In this document: one piece after another, positions 25,401-37,935 of the stretch | How the letters are laid out: each line of letters starts with the position of its first letter | Position numbering within the stretch: the first letter of the stretch is position 1 | Assembly: GCF_024586455.1 (NCBI RefSeq) | Contig: NC_065921.1 | Location: 65,597,528 to 65,661,527, forward strand | Source of the DNA: Bactrocera neohumeralis | Lineage: Eukaryota > Arthropoda > Insecta > Diptera > Tephritidae | DNA: 64,000 nucleotides | Reading direction: 5' to 3' | The notes under the pieces: model-generated | The model's input: only the letters and a program-made list of their open reading frames with translations | Databases searched by the model: none | Told to the model about the DNA's origin: nothing | Position numbers and translations under genes: made by a program

Positions 25401-27018
25401 TCTTATATGGTGCGAATAAAAATAAAAAAGTAACAAACTAAGAGCTCTTAATTGTAACGGGAAGGTGCTCCGTCTTACAGTTACTATTTGTTGCTTATTA
25501 TCAGATAGAAAAACGCAAATGTATCTCGCTCCAACTATTTGAAAAAAATTCCGATTGCAAAGATTTTGTAGAAAATTGCAGTTTCGTGCATTTTTTTTCA
25601 ACCAACCCATTTAAAAGATATTGTTTGATGAATTTTTATTATATTAAAGCAATTTTTTTTCATATGAATTTTATAACTCAATGAAAAAAAGCATTATAAA
25701 TGGCAAACCTCGTTTTATAGGAAATTTAATCCTGCACAAATTGGTCTCTAAAAATTTTTTCGATTAAGTTTACGAGATAACCATCGTTAAAAAAATTAAA
25801 AACTAAATAATAATAAAAACTTAAAAAAATATGAAAAGGTAGTATTTAATATTTTCCATAGTTCCAAGCAAAAAAATGCTTGTTTTCTTACCCACCCTCG
25901 TATATTATACACTTTGTATATATATTTTCGGTAAAATTAAATTTTGTATTAATACTGTACTAATTTCAAAACATAAACAACTTCAAAAGAGCACTCAATA
26001 ATTGGGCAAAGTAATAAGGAAACCCACCCGCTATTAAGATCAAAGATTTTTACTTCCAACATAACCAAAAAAAAAAACAATAAACAATAGTAAAATATCG
26101 ATACTTCAATTGCTTGTGTGTAATTTACAATACATGCGAGCAGCAATAGCAATAAACACAACAACAATAATAACTAAGAAGTAATCAGCGATTGCATAAC
26201 AGCAGCAAACAACAAGCGAACGTTTGCGTAGTGAGAGAGAGTAGCAATTGATAGAAAGAAGGAAAGATAATAACTCAGCGATGACGCCGGAAAAAGCAAA
26301 TTTCAAAATCAAGTTGTAAATGCAAAACTCAGCAGACGGACGCTGACACGCTTTTGATAGCATGAACTGTGTTTATTTATATGCATCGTGAAAATGATGA
26401 CATTGATGCAACAACAATGCGTCGATTGCCGCAAGCACCGCTGCTCTGGCGGCGCAATTGAAATGGCTGACGAATTGCCGTGGATGCGCCTCTAATGTGG
26501 TCGTGTAATGCCAACTATGTTTCTACATATGTATGAGTGTGTATGCAAGCATCTTGCAGCATCTTTCACTTTTTCCCCTTACTTTTATTGCACAATTTTA
26601 TCGCTTTTCATGCGTTTTCTTTTATTTCAATGCATGTACATATACATACATATATTTGTGTGTATGTGTGTTTCCATTTTACGCTTTTGCGTGTTATAGG
26701 CTTTGTTGAAATTTTCATATGGAGCATGGCGTTGCATGTACACTTGCATCATCCATTACCGCTTTTCACATATTTCAAGTTTAATTACACCGTATAATAA
26801 ATAAGCAGGCGACTACGGCTGGTAGCCACAACAACAATAGAAAATGCTGTAATAGTGACAGCTAGCGACAATGCCGTTAGACTACTTTTCTCTTCAAATT
26901 TTCATACGTTGCATTAACTATTGTGATTGAGGCAACATTGTACGAGATTTGTTTTTGGTACCAAACTGTTTTCCTGCAATTTTAGGCTTTACATACGCCA
27001 AGTGTACTAAAAATTGCA
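22466..27018. other. Intron sequence without a gene
   Basis: Mixed A/T-rich and more complex sequence. Short frames at 23042-23251, 24528-24961 and 25371-26363 overlap on both strands and have no domain. A patch at 23660-24070 has three near-copies of a palindromic word around TAATTGACTCAATTA. A patch at 25200-25345 is GC-richer than its surroundings and may be a transposon scrap, but I cannot identify it. 26160-26470 and 26800-26990 are balanced sequence with CAACAA-type runs. Confidence 0.45.
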
Positions 27019-27115
27019 AGAAACAGGAAAAAATGTTTAGTTCGGCAGCACTGAAGCTATAATACCCTTCACAAACGCATTTCTTATTGCATAAAAGGGT
27101 ATAAAATGATATTTA
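27019..27115 (-). repeat. Fragment of dispersed fly repeat
   Basis: Carries AGTTCGGCAGCACTGAAGCTATAATACCC-type sequence (given here as landmarks TTCGGC, GAAGCT, AATACCCTTCAC), matching the start of the 11097-11655 repeat. Only the terminal part is present. Confidence 0.55.
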
Positions 27116-29765
27116 TCTTGATTTTGAAAATTATTCAATTCAAATTAACATTTGATACAGGCCGAAAAGTCATATTGAATGAAGTTGCAAAAATCCATAG
27201 ATAGATGACGCTAGAATCCACAAGCTTTTTAAAATCTCTTACTAGGTCTCTTTTGATCTTTTTAAGTTTTAATTGTATAAAATTTATCATAGTTAATTAC
27301 AATAAATAAGAATTTCATGCAAAAAAATGTGAACAAGCGTTAGAAAGCTTTAGCCAATAAAAATTAAAGCTTAAAGCTTTCAAAGAAACCTAAAATACAA
27401 CTTCTCCAAAAAACAAAAATTCGTAAGCACTATAAAATGCACTTTTGGTTACGCGAAATAAATGACAACTCAAGCTTTTAAGCTCAAATGCAAAAAGGAC
27501 ATCAACAATTCGAAGCTTTGAGCTTTTCTGATTGCTTATAGAATATGTTTCTCATATAAGCACGTAGTCTCCACAGTTTTGAACTGCTTTTGGTTTTGGT
27601 TACCTTAAAAGCTTTCATAATGAGCTTTTCCAAGTAAATAAAACTTGAAATTAGACTACGAAAAACGTACGCTCTTACAGCAGACTTCATATTCCTTTCC
27701 ATATGCGCAAAAATTCGGGTCCAGCCTCTAATGTTTATTGCAGGAAATTCGATATTACTTCTCAACACTTGCCAAGCTATACCGCCCAATTTAGGTTACA
27801 ACATTGCAATAATAACAACAATAAAAATAGTAAACGAAATATTATGCAAATTTTCACGAGGTAATAAAAGTGATAGGCCACCATATAAACGCAATAATTT
27901 CCATAAAACATGCATGCAGAGTTGCACTGAAATCGTTTGCGCATTTTGGTCATACAGTTAACTGTTGCCATATCAACGTTGAGAAACAATTAAAATACAT
28001 ACTCACTTCCTTTTGGCGCATAACAACAAAATTTATTATATTTATATTGTTGTTGTAGTAAGTTTTAATTGAAAATCTTTTTTTTTCTCTGTTATATAAT
28101 GACAAAAAATATGGTTTGATGATTTAAATAAAAATGTTAATGGAAGCTGCAACCCCAAATGTTTTCTGTTTTTAATTTTAAATTTAAAATTTCCTATAGC
28201 GCAACGGCAACTATCAACCAATTTTTTTTAAATTATTTTAAATTTTTTTAATGGTTTAATCACTTAAAATTTATTTCATATATTTTAAATTTTATATTTT
28301 GATTTTTAAACTTTAAAATCTTTCGAATTTTAAATTCTTTAATTTTTTTTAGCCTTGTTTTTGTTTTTTTTTTTTAATTTAATTTTTCAGAATTTATTTA
28401 TTTTGCAAAAAATCAAATTTTTGTAATAAGTATTTTTTTTAATTTTAATTTTTGAAATTTTTAATTTTTTTTAAATATTTTTTTCTATTTCTTTCTTGAA
28501 TTTATTGTTTCAAAGTTATAAATTTTTAGTCCACTTCTTTATTTTTCATTATTTTTTCCATATTTTTTCGCCCAATAAAATTTGCTTTTCTTTTATTAAT
28601 GTTTTTGCAAAATTTATGAACTTTTTGCTTTTTCTGCTACCGTTATCGCTTGCATTATGGTATTATATAAGAATTGCCACTAATTTGAATTTCATAGACC
28701 GCCACACCTACCACAGTGGAGAAAAAATTCAATAAAAATATTTTTACCGGGTGGACAAGTGTTATGCTACATAATTTGGCAGTGTTACAGTAGCAGTTGC
28801 TTATCAGCTGTCAGCAATGCAACAAATGGGGCATGCGGTAACTGGCACAATTATTTCCATAACTTTTTTTCGAAGTTTTATCTCGTATAAACCACAAGAC
28901 TAGCTGAGCGTTGAAGCAGGAAGTCTTTTGCCAAAGAAAATGCAAATTTTTTACTCAACACCTCACAAAGTGAAAAAAATACAACAAAAAATTGTAAATT
29001 TTAACATAAATAATAATTGGTAAACAAAACATGCAAAACCAAAATTGTGACGCAGCAATCGAAAAGCCGAAATCGCAGCAATTAAATTGTAAATTGGTGC
29101 AAATTGTTGAAAATTGTGTTAGTACTAGCTTTCAGACAATTTTATGTGTATACATTATTATTGTTTTTGTTTTTTTGATTTTTTGAGTAAAAAAGTTTTA
29201 CAAAATTTAACTGCATTTTTACATTTTTACGTGGTTATTAAATTTTAATATTTTTTTATAATTTTAAAATTTTTAAAATTATATTTTTAATTTTTTATAA
29301 ATTTTTTTTCTTTTGCTAATGTTTTCATATCTGCAAGCGCCATAACACCTACCGAGTTAACTTATATCCACATATTTACGTACAAATAAACGGTAGTCAG
29401 TAGAATTGTTCAAGTGGTGTTGCCAGATATGACAGCCGGGAAAATGTACGCATGTGCTGCACGATAAATGCCGGTAAAACAAGACAGCTAGACAAATAGA
29501 TGCGAAGATAAATTGTACAACTAGGCCTTTGCTCGATACAAAGTGAATTTGCAATTTATTTATTTTAGTGTTTTTTGTTTATTTATTTATTTATTATTGG
29601 AGTCCACAATAATCTTACTATTATTCAATATATTTCGAGGTGATTTTATTCGCATTTTATGGATTATTTATTGTTGTTGTTACTTGGCTGTATTTATTCA
29701 CTTTGTACTTCTTTTTGTTGTATGTGCATAGCTCAAGGTGATTTTATTACATATGTAAAGGTTAA
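27116..29765. other. Intron sequence without a gene
   Basis: 27220-27625 contains repeated AAGCTTT/GAGCTTTT words. 28080-28500 and 29160-29310 are T-run low complexity. The other parts are unremarkable intron sequence. Frames at 27502-28058 and 28496-28735 overlap each other or are low-complexity and have no domain. Confidence 0.45.
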
Positions 29766-30369
29766 ACATTGGTGTACTAAAAAGTAATAAAAGGGTACTT
29801 AAATCTTTGGCAGATGTACTAAAATATGTACCAAAAAATTTTGGAATTGCATTTGCGCATTATTGTCATTATTAATTTGAAACCGAATGTACTGAAAATA
29901 AGTCAAATCAATGTACTAAAGTTTTTTATAATTTTACTATATTCTAAATAAGTACTAAACTTTGTCGAAAATCGTTTTTGCAATATATAAACCCTTACAA
30001 AAAAAACTACTTATAAATAAGTGTACTAAAAACTTTTAAAGTTGTAATGAAAGTTATTTAGTACTGAATTTGCAATATATTTCTTTAATTTGAAATTCTA
30101 GCTTATACTAGCAAAACCAACATGTGTACTGAATGCGACTTAATGTCCCTATAGCATTTTTTCTACTTGCAGTATCGGCAACTTTCATACACCTGAATAA
30201 AGATAATACTTTAATTTATTGAAAATAAAAGAAAAAAAACAGTTTTATTTTATTCCTGCACGAAAATATATGATAATTTCCAAATACAAGTCATTTTGAC
30301 AGTTCTGCACTTATACTCTTACTATAGACCTAATTTCCTTAGTATACTTTTCTTTAGTAACCTTAGAAC

Positions 30370-31110
30370 TTTGTTACGCTTTTTATTCGTTTAGGCATAC
30401 TTAAACTAGTTTTCAGTAAATGAATGGGTTGAATTTCTCCATATTGGAAGGCGGAATTCGATACTAAGCCAGCTGCTGCTTAATGTATGCCCACCAATTT
30501 CCTATCGGCTTAAGGTCGAGACTTTGTGCTGATTATTTGATAGTTTTAAAACTTTGGTTTTGGAACCATTCTTGGACAGTTTTCGCTGTATGTTTCTACA
30601 TCTTGTTGAACAATTAGTTCCTCCGCTTGAGAGGCGCTTATGTCCACGAAGTCTGGCAACTGAAATGTTATAATATGCAGATACAACTCTTTATTTATTA
30701 TCAAACTGAATGTTTACCTGTGTAGACTGAAACTTTTCTTTAGAACGGTGCTAAAAATATGTATTACCATCTAATTGGTACCTGCTAATTTTCACCTGAC
30801 CATATAAAGCTTTTCCCCTCCTCAATTGCCCAATCTTTACGAACTCAATAAACTCTGAGCCTAGATTTAACATTATTCTGTGATAAAACAGGCTCCTTTT
30901 GCTCAACCGCAGTAGCAATACCAAATTTATTTAAAGAGCGTCGAACGGTCCATTAGTTGCTTGAAGTTCTACTTTATTAACTGCTTCTCGAAGAAACTTA
31001 CATTAATTTTTGCGCAATAATAGCTCAAGTGCACGGACGTTACCATTGGTAAGCTTCCACGGATGGGCTCCAGCTATTTTCAAGAATTTAGTAAAGGCTT
31101 GCATTTAAAC
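30370..31110 (-). mobile_element. Tc1-like transposase remnant
   Basis: Read on the minus strand, broken frames match a Tc1-type transposase in order. Near 30880-30990 there is an HTH-like piece (RTVRRSLNKFGIATAVEQ, then EPVLSQNN). Then comes KDWAIEE..SFIWSGEN near 30800-30850. Near 30540-30600 is KHTAKTVQEWFQNQSFKTI. Near 30450-30535 is WPAQSLDLKPIGNWWAYIKQQ, the region of the third catalytic acidic residue (usually S-P-D-L-N-P-I-E-N-x-W). Several stops and frameshifts show it is dead. Inverted ends are not clear. It sits inside the TACTAAA domain and lacks that motif itself. Confidence 0.8.
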
Positions 31111-31210
31111 CTTTTTTTAAATTTACACATAAAAATTTTTTTTTTTTGGTACTTGCACATTGCAGTAGTCGACCCGAATGCAAAAATACTATAATGTCAA
31201 ATTTAAATAA

Positions 31211-31240
31211 ATTACACAAAAGACTTAAGCAACGAACTTG
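31211..31240 (-). promoter_or_regulatory. Dispersed 30-bp element, copy F
   Basis: On the minus strand CAAGTTCG followed by TTGCTTAAGTCTTTTGTG, a perfect core. It lies about 100 bases beyond the Tc1-like remnant, with flanks unlike other copies. Confidence 0.65.
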
Positions 31241-32284
31241 CAATCGCTTATATTTTTATATTTTGCAAACTTTAGTTTTATTTATTAATTTATTTTTTCA
31301 CATTTATAATAAATCACTCTCTTTGCTTAATGCAGCACTCACTCGAAAGGAATTTTGCAATTAACAATTTGATCAAAATCGTATACATAAAGTCTTATAT
31401 GCTTGGAATGCATTTGTTCGCACATAATGCCATGACATATTTTTGCATGAAAATGTTGAAATGGCAAGACCAGAACCAGAAAATTACTAGACTAGAAAAG
31501 CACCAACAAATTAATAACATTACGCGCTGCAAAGAAATAAATAACAAATACCAGAAACCAGTACTAAAAAATATTGCGTGCCATTACAAGAACTATCTGA
31601 AGTATTTCCTTTGTCCGGTGCATAAATCTGGTAGATATGTGTATTATTAATACTTTAATTGACGTTGAAATGTATATAAAAAATCTTCTAAAATATGTGA
31701 AGTATTTGCGAAAACTATTCAGTTATCAAGTTTTTTTTCCTGAAAGTTTTAAAATTAAAAAAAAATAATAATTTTCTGTACAAAATATTTTACTAAAAAT
31801 TTTGCAACTCATAATCATGACATGTTTATATCTATAAATTGCAATATATATACATATATATTCCTTATTTATTTTAGAATAGCCAAAATTTTCTTTTACA
31901 TTCATTATTAAATCTAATAAATGGTACCAACATTCAAGCGTGCTGCTACAATTTTTAGTACCGTTTGGAACCAAAACTAAATAATGCTATAAAGGATATC
32001 AACTACTAAAAATTCAATAAAAATGCATTGTAAAACTCTTTATACTAAAAAGTACTAAAAATGTACTAAAGTATTTAAATTTTTCGAAAAATTTCATTCT
32101 TTTTTATATTATTGATAATATTAATATTAAGCGGTAATGAAAACACATAGTGGATATATTGTGACGTTAGAAATTGTACTAAAATGTAATTCACAATACT
32201 GGAATTATATCAGCAATTACTAAGCATTTAAAAACGGTACATTGAATAGCAGAAGATTAGTACATGTACTAAAAAATTCTAAGA

Positions 32285-32650
32285 GTGTACTTAAAGTAAT
32301 AAATTTGTACAAATAATTACTAAGAATTTCCCAGAAAGCAGGAAAAGTGTAACTAAAATGTTATAATTGTACCGAAAAGTATTAAAATAGCAATGAAGAG
32401 TACTCTAATTTAACTAAAGAGTACCAAAATTGTACCAAAAACTACTAAAGTCGTGCTGATGCTTATTTATGTTTTATTCAAAACTTCTATATGTGTACTA
32501 AAAAGTACTAAATTTGTGCCAAAAAAGTGTAAAAGTGTACCTAAAATGCTATAATTGTACCGAAAAGTACCAAAAATGGCACTAAAGAGTACTCTAGTTT
32601 AACTAAAGGGTACTAAAATTGTACTAAAAACTACTAAAGTTGTACTGACA
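32285..32650 (+). repeat. Tandem duplication carrying TACTAAA words, about 188 bp offset
   Basis: The segment around 32345-32455 recurs at about 32530-32645. It includes AAAATG(T/C)TATAATTGTACCG (32357 and 32544) and GAGTACTCTA(A/G)TTTAACTAAA, in the same order. A further GTGTACTNAAAGTANTAAATTTGT appears at 32285 and 32493. This shows that at least part of the motif domain grew by local duplication. Confidence 0.75.
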
Positions 32651-32779
32651 CATTTTAACTTTGTATACATAAGTAATGTACATGTACTAAGGTGTTGAAA
32701 ACTGTACTCAAAAGAGCTCATGCAGAAAATGTAGTAAAAGTCCACCCAAAACCACTCGATTTGTACTAAAAAGCATTAA

Positions 32780-34200
32780 AATGGTCCCATAAACATATTA
32801 AAAAATATAATTTTAGGATAAATTATTTGCTTAAAACGGTACATAATTTTGTTTTAGTTATTGTAGCAACGCCTCAGCTGTTTTTTAGAATACTGCTTAG
32901 CTGACAATTTTTGGTCAAATGCAACTCCAACTTTGTTCGGATAGTCGTGAGAGCTGCAGCTTACCTTCTTTTATAAAATTTGCTGTCTACCATATTTATT
33001 ATATTCAATAATAAATATAATGAATTAATAATTAATTAAAATAGAAATAAAAAGCAATTAAAGAAGCAAAAAACATTCGTTTGTCTGTCATTAAGGCCAC
33101 TAAGTTGCCTAGTAATGATCTGACGCGCTTGATTAGCTGCAAATACAACATTATAAATATGTAAATGTGCACTTAAACACCGTTATATGCATGTTTCTAG
33201 GCATGCAAGTCAGGCAACAAGTATTTACACATACATACGCATATGTGTACTTGCAAGCCGTGCGAACCGCTGAGGGCTTTCATGTTGCGGCCGCATTAAT
33301 TACATTTCGATTGGCATATTTAATTGCATTTAAAGCAAAAAGTACACACACATATGTATGTAAATGCATGTGGTTAAACATTGTTTACTTTTCTTACTAA
33401 CATTACCGTTATGATTATCAGCTGTAGCAAATTGCAATGAATATGCAAGATATATGAATGAATGAGCAACACGCACACAACCCTGGCTACAGAGATTTAA
33501 GTTGCGAGTGTATACAACAGCTACAAAGCACAGTCTTAATAAAATAACATACTTAAAGATATAGATAATTATAATTTTTTTGATCGCCACTTTTATGGAA
33601 ACGCAAGAGCTAGAAGCTGAATTCAAATTAATGCAAAAGCGAACATGGCAATGCTGACAACTACGCTACCAACTAAGCTAAACTGATTGATAATGGCAGC
33701 AATCAGCGGTCTGCAGTCTACAGATATTGTGCCTAGGCAGTGCTGTCTGCACTACTTTTACAAAGGCGCGCGCGCATGCCTACAAATCAAGCGCTTTCCT
33801 ATGGAGAAACTCCCAGTTTATGGTTGTGGCTTTGTTTAGCGCATGATTGATCGCTTTACTTAATTTACATGTGTATGTATGTTTGTGTATTGATTGTGCA
33901 GCCCTGCAAACGCATACACAGAAACATAGTTAGGAAATGTAGTGCAACTACTTCGCGATTACAAAAGTGTTGTCGTTGTAATTAAAAGTGGGACCACATT
34001 TTGTTTGCAGTGAGTTGAGCATTTTACAAGATTTTGATTAGACTAGCGGTGCACTGACGACAGGAGTATCGATTGCAATTAGTAGCAGGGACTTGTGGCA
34101 TAATGCAAGCAAATATTGATTGACAGCTACAAGAGTGCTGAATGAAAAAAGAACGAGAAGCAAATAGTCTTTAAAGGAAAATATTTCCGAACTTAACCTG
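32780..34200. other. More complex intron block without the motif
   Basis: Balanced sequence with short CAA-type runs and a GCGCGCGCGC run near 33770, and no TACTAAA words from about 32.8 to 34.2 kb. Overlapping frames at 33167-33626 lie on opposite strands and have no domain. It could be regulatory; nothing specific is seen. Confidence 0.4.
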
Positions 34201-35193
34201 TTAATTTAGTACTAAAAGTATTAAAACAATAAAATTGCTTGCTAATTGTGGATTTTATTTGATATATGTAAACATTTAGGTGTCTGGAGTATTAAAAGAG
34301 CATACGACTCTAAAGTACCAAAAGTATTTTTGGATCTAGTATAAGTAGAAACCAAACTTCTCCTAATAAGAGTTTTCAACATATGTGCTAAACATTTTTT
34401 GATAACATCAGTAAGCTTTGCTAAATTGGTACTTAAAATATTTCCGGATTGGAAGTAGTGCAAAATTTTCTAAACACACACTTTTTTATTAACTGTTATT
34501 ATAGTTGCCATAATAGTTATTGCAGCTAACTATAAATTCACGTAAACAGACAAATTTTAAATTATTTTCAGTAAGCAGTACTAAATTAGTACTAAATATG
34601 TTTAGTTGAACTTTAACTATTAGTTGATATGCTTCGTAAAACTAAAGTATTCAAAAATATGACCAGCAAAATATGCTTTCGACGTTAAAATTATTGTACT
34701 AAAAGTGTTCTAAAAATTTTTACAAAAAAAAATAATTTAGAGACTTGTTTTACTTACAGTGCTGTCTTCCAAAATAAATGACATTTAAATCGTAAACATG
34801 CTTGTACCAAAAGTGTACTAAAAATTTAAAGTCATGATTTTCGTCAAATAACTTATTACTTCAATAATATTTATATAGGTATTACTTATACTTTATGAAA
34901 TATAGTATATTTATGAGTTAAGCACTAAATCGTTTGTACTAAAAATGCATTTGTATATTACTCATAGCATATGTATTAGCGAATTGCGCAAAACATTTCC
35001 ACTAAAAAGTAGTAAGTTATGAAAGATATGAAATATAGAAACGTATTTCAATTTTAGTGTACTGTTTTTATTCTATTTAAAAACCTTACATTTAGTATAT
35101 CTAATTTTAAATTTCATTTTAGAAAAGTTATAAATTCGAAACTTATTTAACACATTTTTTTAGTGTAAAAGGTTTGTGCATCAACACTACTAA

Positions 35194-35542
35194 TAATGGG
35201 TTGTCAAAAAAGTCTTGCGGTGTTTTAATTGAATGTTTTTTTTTTATTAAAATTGAAATGAATTTTTGATGACTCATAGTATATCTAATTTTAAATTTCA
35301 TTTTTATCGCAATTTTCGAAAGTTGAAACCATCGTTAAATGGAAACTATTATAAACTGCACAAATTTTTTTGGCGGCTTGAATGCATTGCCTTTATCTTT
35401 AAAATTGCCGTATTTTCTCTTTATTTTGACACGCTATAAAACACGAACGACTTTCAATCAAACACGTAAGAAAATAAAATGCGACGAATAAAACCAGAAC
35501 ATCGCTTTCACACTACTACCGCATACTTTTTTGACAAACATA
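35194..35542. mobile_element. Mariner-type MITE (about 350 bp)
   Basis: Inverted ends: GGTTGTCAAAAAAGTCTTGC near 35199 and, on the other strand, TTTGTCAAAAAAGTATGC ending near 35540. TA dinucleotides lie at both sides (TAATGG and CATATT). Terminal TTGTCAAAAAAGT is typical of mariner-like termini. No transposase is present. It differs from the termini of the 1764-2638 element, so it is a separate family. Confidence 0.65.
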
Positions 35543-35550
35543 TTTAAGTT

Positions 35551-35905
35551 AACTGGCAAAATAATCCTAATTTCGTGAAGTACGAAAAATGTACTAAAAT
35601 TTAAAATAATAACATAACAGCTTTGGTTTATTTAGGTTAAGAAAACAACGTATAATTTTTGATGTATTAAAAGTGTACTAAAAATGTACTAAATTGACCG
35701 ACATTACAATTTTTTAGTCAGAATTTAAAAAAATTATGCATGAGAAGTACTAAAATTTACGTTATTTGGCAAAATAATCCCAATTTCGATAAGTACTAAA
35801 AATTTAAAATAGACAGAAAGAACTTTAACTAATTTCAGTTAACAAAAAAACGTATATAAAAAATTTTGATGCATTAAAAGTGTACTAAAAATGTGCTAAT
35901 TCTTA
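35551..35905 (+). repeat. Tandem duplication carrying TACTAAA words, about 210 bp offset
   Basis: GGCAAAATAATCC(T/C)AATTTCG at 35555 recurs at 35768, and TTAAAAGTGTACTAAAAATG near 35668 recurs near 35875, in the same order. Offsets are 213 and 207 bases. The copies are diverged but collinear. The mariner-type MITE ends just upstream. Confidence 0.75.
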
Positions 35906-37935
35906 AAAATGATAGAACGCATAAAAACGCCTTTGCATTTAAATTTTTCTTTCCGGAAAAAATCGAATGTGAATGAACTTAAGGCTCGGAGAGAATACTT
36001 TCATAATCTTACAGTCTTTGTCATTTAAATTAATAAGCAAATATTATGATGTTCGCCATATCGCTGTAGGCTGAAGCAATTTTTACACACATATTTTAAT
36101 GCAAAGTTGTCAAAGTAGTGACATATAAATTAAACAATGTACAACAATATTGAGGCTTAATAGCAAATAGGCACTGACTGCATGTGGCTTGCGCTACAAA
36201 ACAAAAAGCTACACGTAGATATTGAGATTTAGCTGCAAAAAAAATATTTCTAAATGACAAGTGAGCTGTCATATTATAAAGACCATGCTTTGTGTACATA
36301 TATTCTTGTCTAATGCAAATTTTCCCGCCAGCAAAACATTAATTTTGTCAAACCCGCCAAACAACATGCATTAAAAAATAAAACATGTCAAACACATTAT
36401 TTTAATCTCAGAACGTGTTAGACATTCTGACGTGAGCGCTAGGAATATTTAAAAAAATATGAAAAAGAAAATTAGCTGTGCTACACCTAGGGTCTTCTCG
36501 TATATTCTTCAGTCACAGCTATCTGCAATTTGCTCATTATCCACTCTGTCGACTACTGCTAGCTTAATGGCAATTTATTATGATTGTCACGTTAATCTGC
36601 CGCAAGCGAAGAATGTATTTATTTGCAAAACATTGGCAGGCACACGTGACCAGAGCACACTAGGAAGATACAATGAAAGAAAACCATTAATAAAAGAAGA
36701 AAAATTATTGGAAAAAGAGAAAAAAATATTAAAGAAAAATGTAAAAAAAAGCTACTTCAAATGTATTTGCAGACTTTTTTGACTCGTAGCAACATTTGTG
36801 GCTATATATACATATGTGTACTGCAACATGTTGGCGCAACCTTTTGACAAAAGCAAATAATTGAGATGCCATAGATATTAATGGAAAACTTGAAAATAAC
36901 ATATTCACACACTTTTTTAATATCTTTAAGCCATAAGTATGTTTATAGCAACATGTTGCCGCAACATATTAGCAAAACGCAAACGTTTAAGATGCTACCA
37001 GCCACGCAAACTTTAGCACATAATTCACTGTCACCTGCCGTAAAAGCAGCTGGATTTGCTTTGTTTTTTACCACCAGCATAGAAATAGCAGCAACAACTC
37101 AGAGGAACAGCTTACCAACTTAGCAATGTTGAATGTCAAACACGTTCAATTGCTTTTGCGACACACACGCAATTAGCTTGGCATTGCTGTCGGCGTTGCT
37201 TTCGCGCTTTTACAGACATTTCTCTCTTGGCCACCACACCCACTTTGCGTCGCAAATAGCTTTTTAAACGCGCAACGCACGTATGAACAGGCCAAATACA
37301 CCAATTTGTTGTTGTTGCAAATAACTACACTCAAATGGTCGTTTAAAGACGCACATGCTGGTTGTTGTTGTTGTTGAAGAGGAATGTGTTGCATAAAAAA
37401 GTTGGTCTTCAATTGGAGCTGTGTGTAATTACGGGGGGAGGCCAACAAAACAGTCAACTTTTTGCACCCGCTGTTTGTAGCTGGTAATGCCGGCCACTCG
37501 CGTTTATGTCACATGTCTGCTAATGTGCGAGTTGTGCGTACGTTGAACTCGAAAGCGCAACTCAATGCCACTAATTTTACTATTTTTTTGTGGTTTCGGA
37601 AATGCCCACAACACTACAGCAGTCGGCTTTGTTGTATTTGCTTGCTTTTGTTTTGGCTTTATTTTTATTGTTTCTACAATTTTTTTGCAACAATTGCATG
37701 TATGTTATTAAAATAATAAACATTTAGTTGTGTGAACTTACATAATATTTTCTTTGTGCCTTTGCATATTCACACCTTTAAGCGCAGCACACATCAAAGA
37801 GTTGCAAGCTTGGCGTTTAAGTCTTATGTAGAAATGTGCGATTTCAAGTGCAATGATGGCATAATAAATGGAAAGATTAAATTTTCCTCACATATATATT
37901 GTTTGAAAATGTTATCTCTGCAAATTTTACTTTAA
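35906..37935. other. More complex intron block
   Basis: Balanced sequence without TACTAAA words. It includes a short duplication at 36815-37000 (GCAACATGTTG(G/C)CGCAAC at about 36826 and 36950) and a GTTGTTGTTGTTG run near 37361. Frames at 36459-36782, 36881-37123, 37173-37457 and 37462-37935 have no domain; the first ends in a lysine/glutamate low-complexity run. No exon signals are paired. Confidence 0.4.

Noticed and set aside
36459..36782. 107-codon frame ending in a Lys/Glu-rich run
   Set aside because: The tail is translated A-rich low-complexity DNA, the rest has no domain, and no promoter or splice signals are visible.
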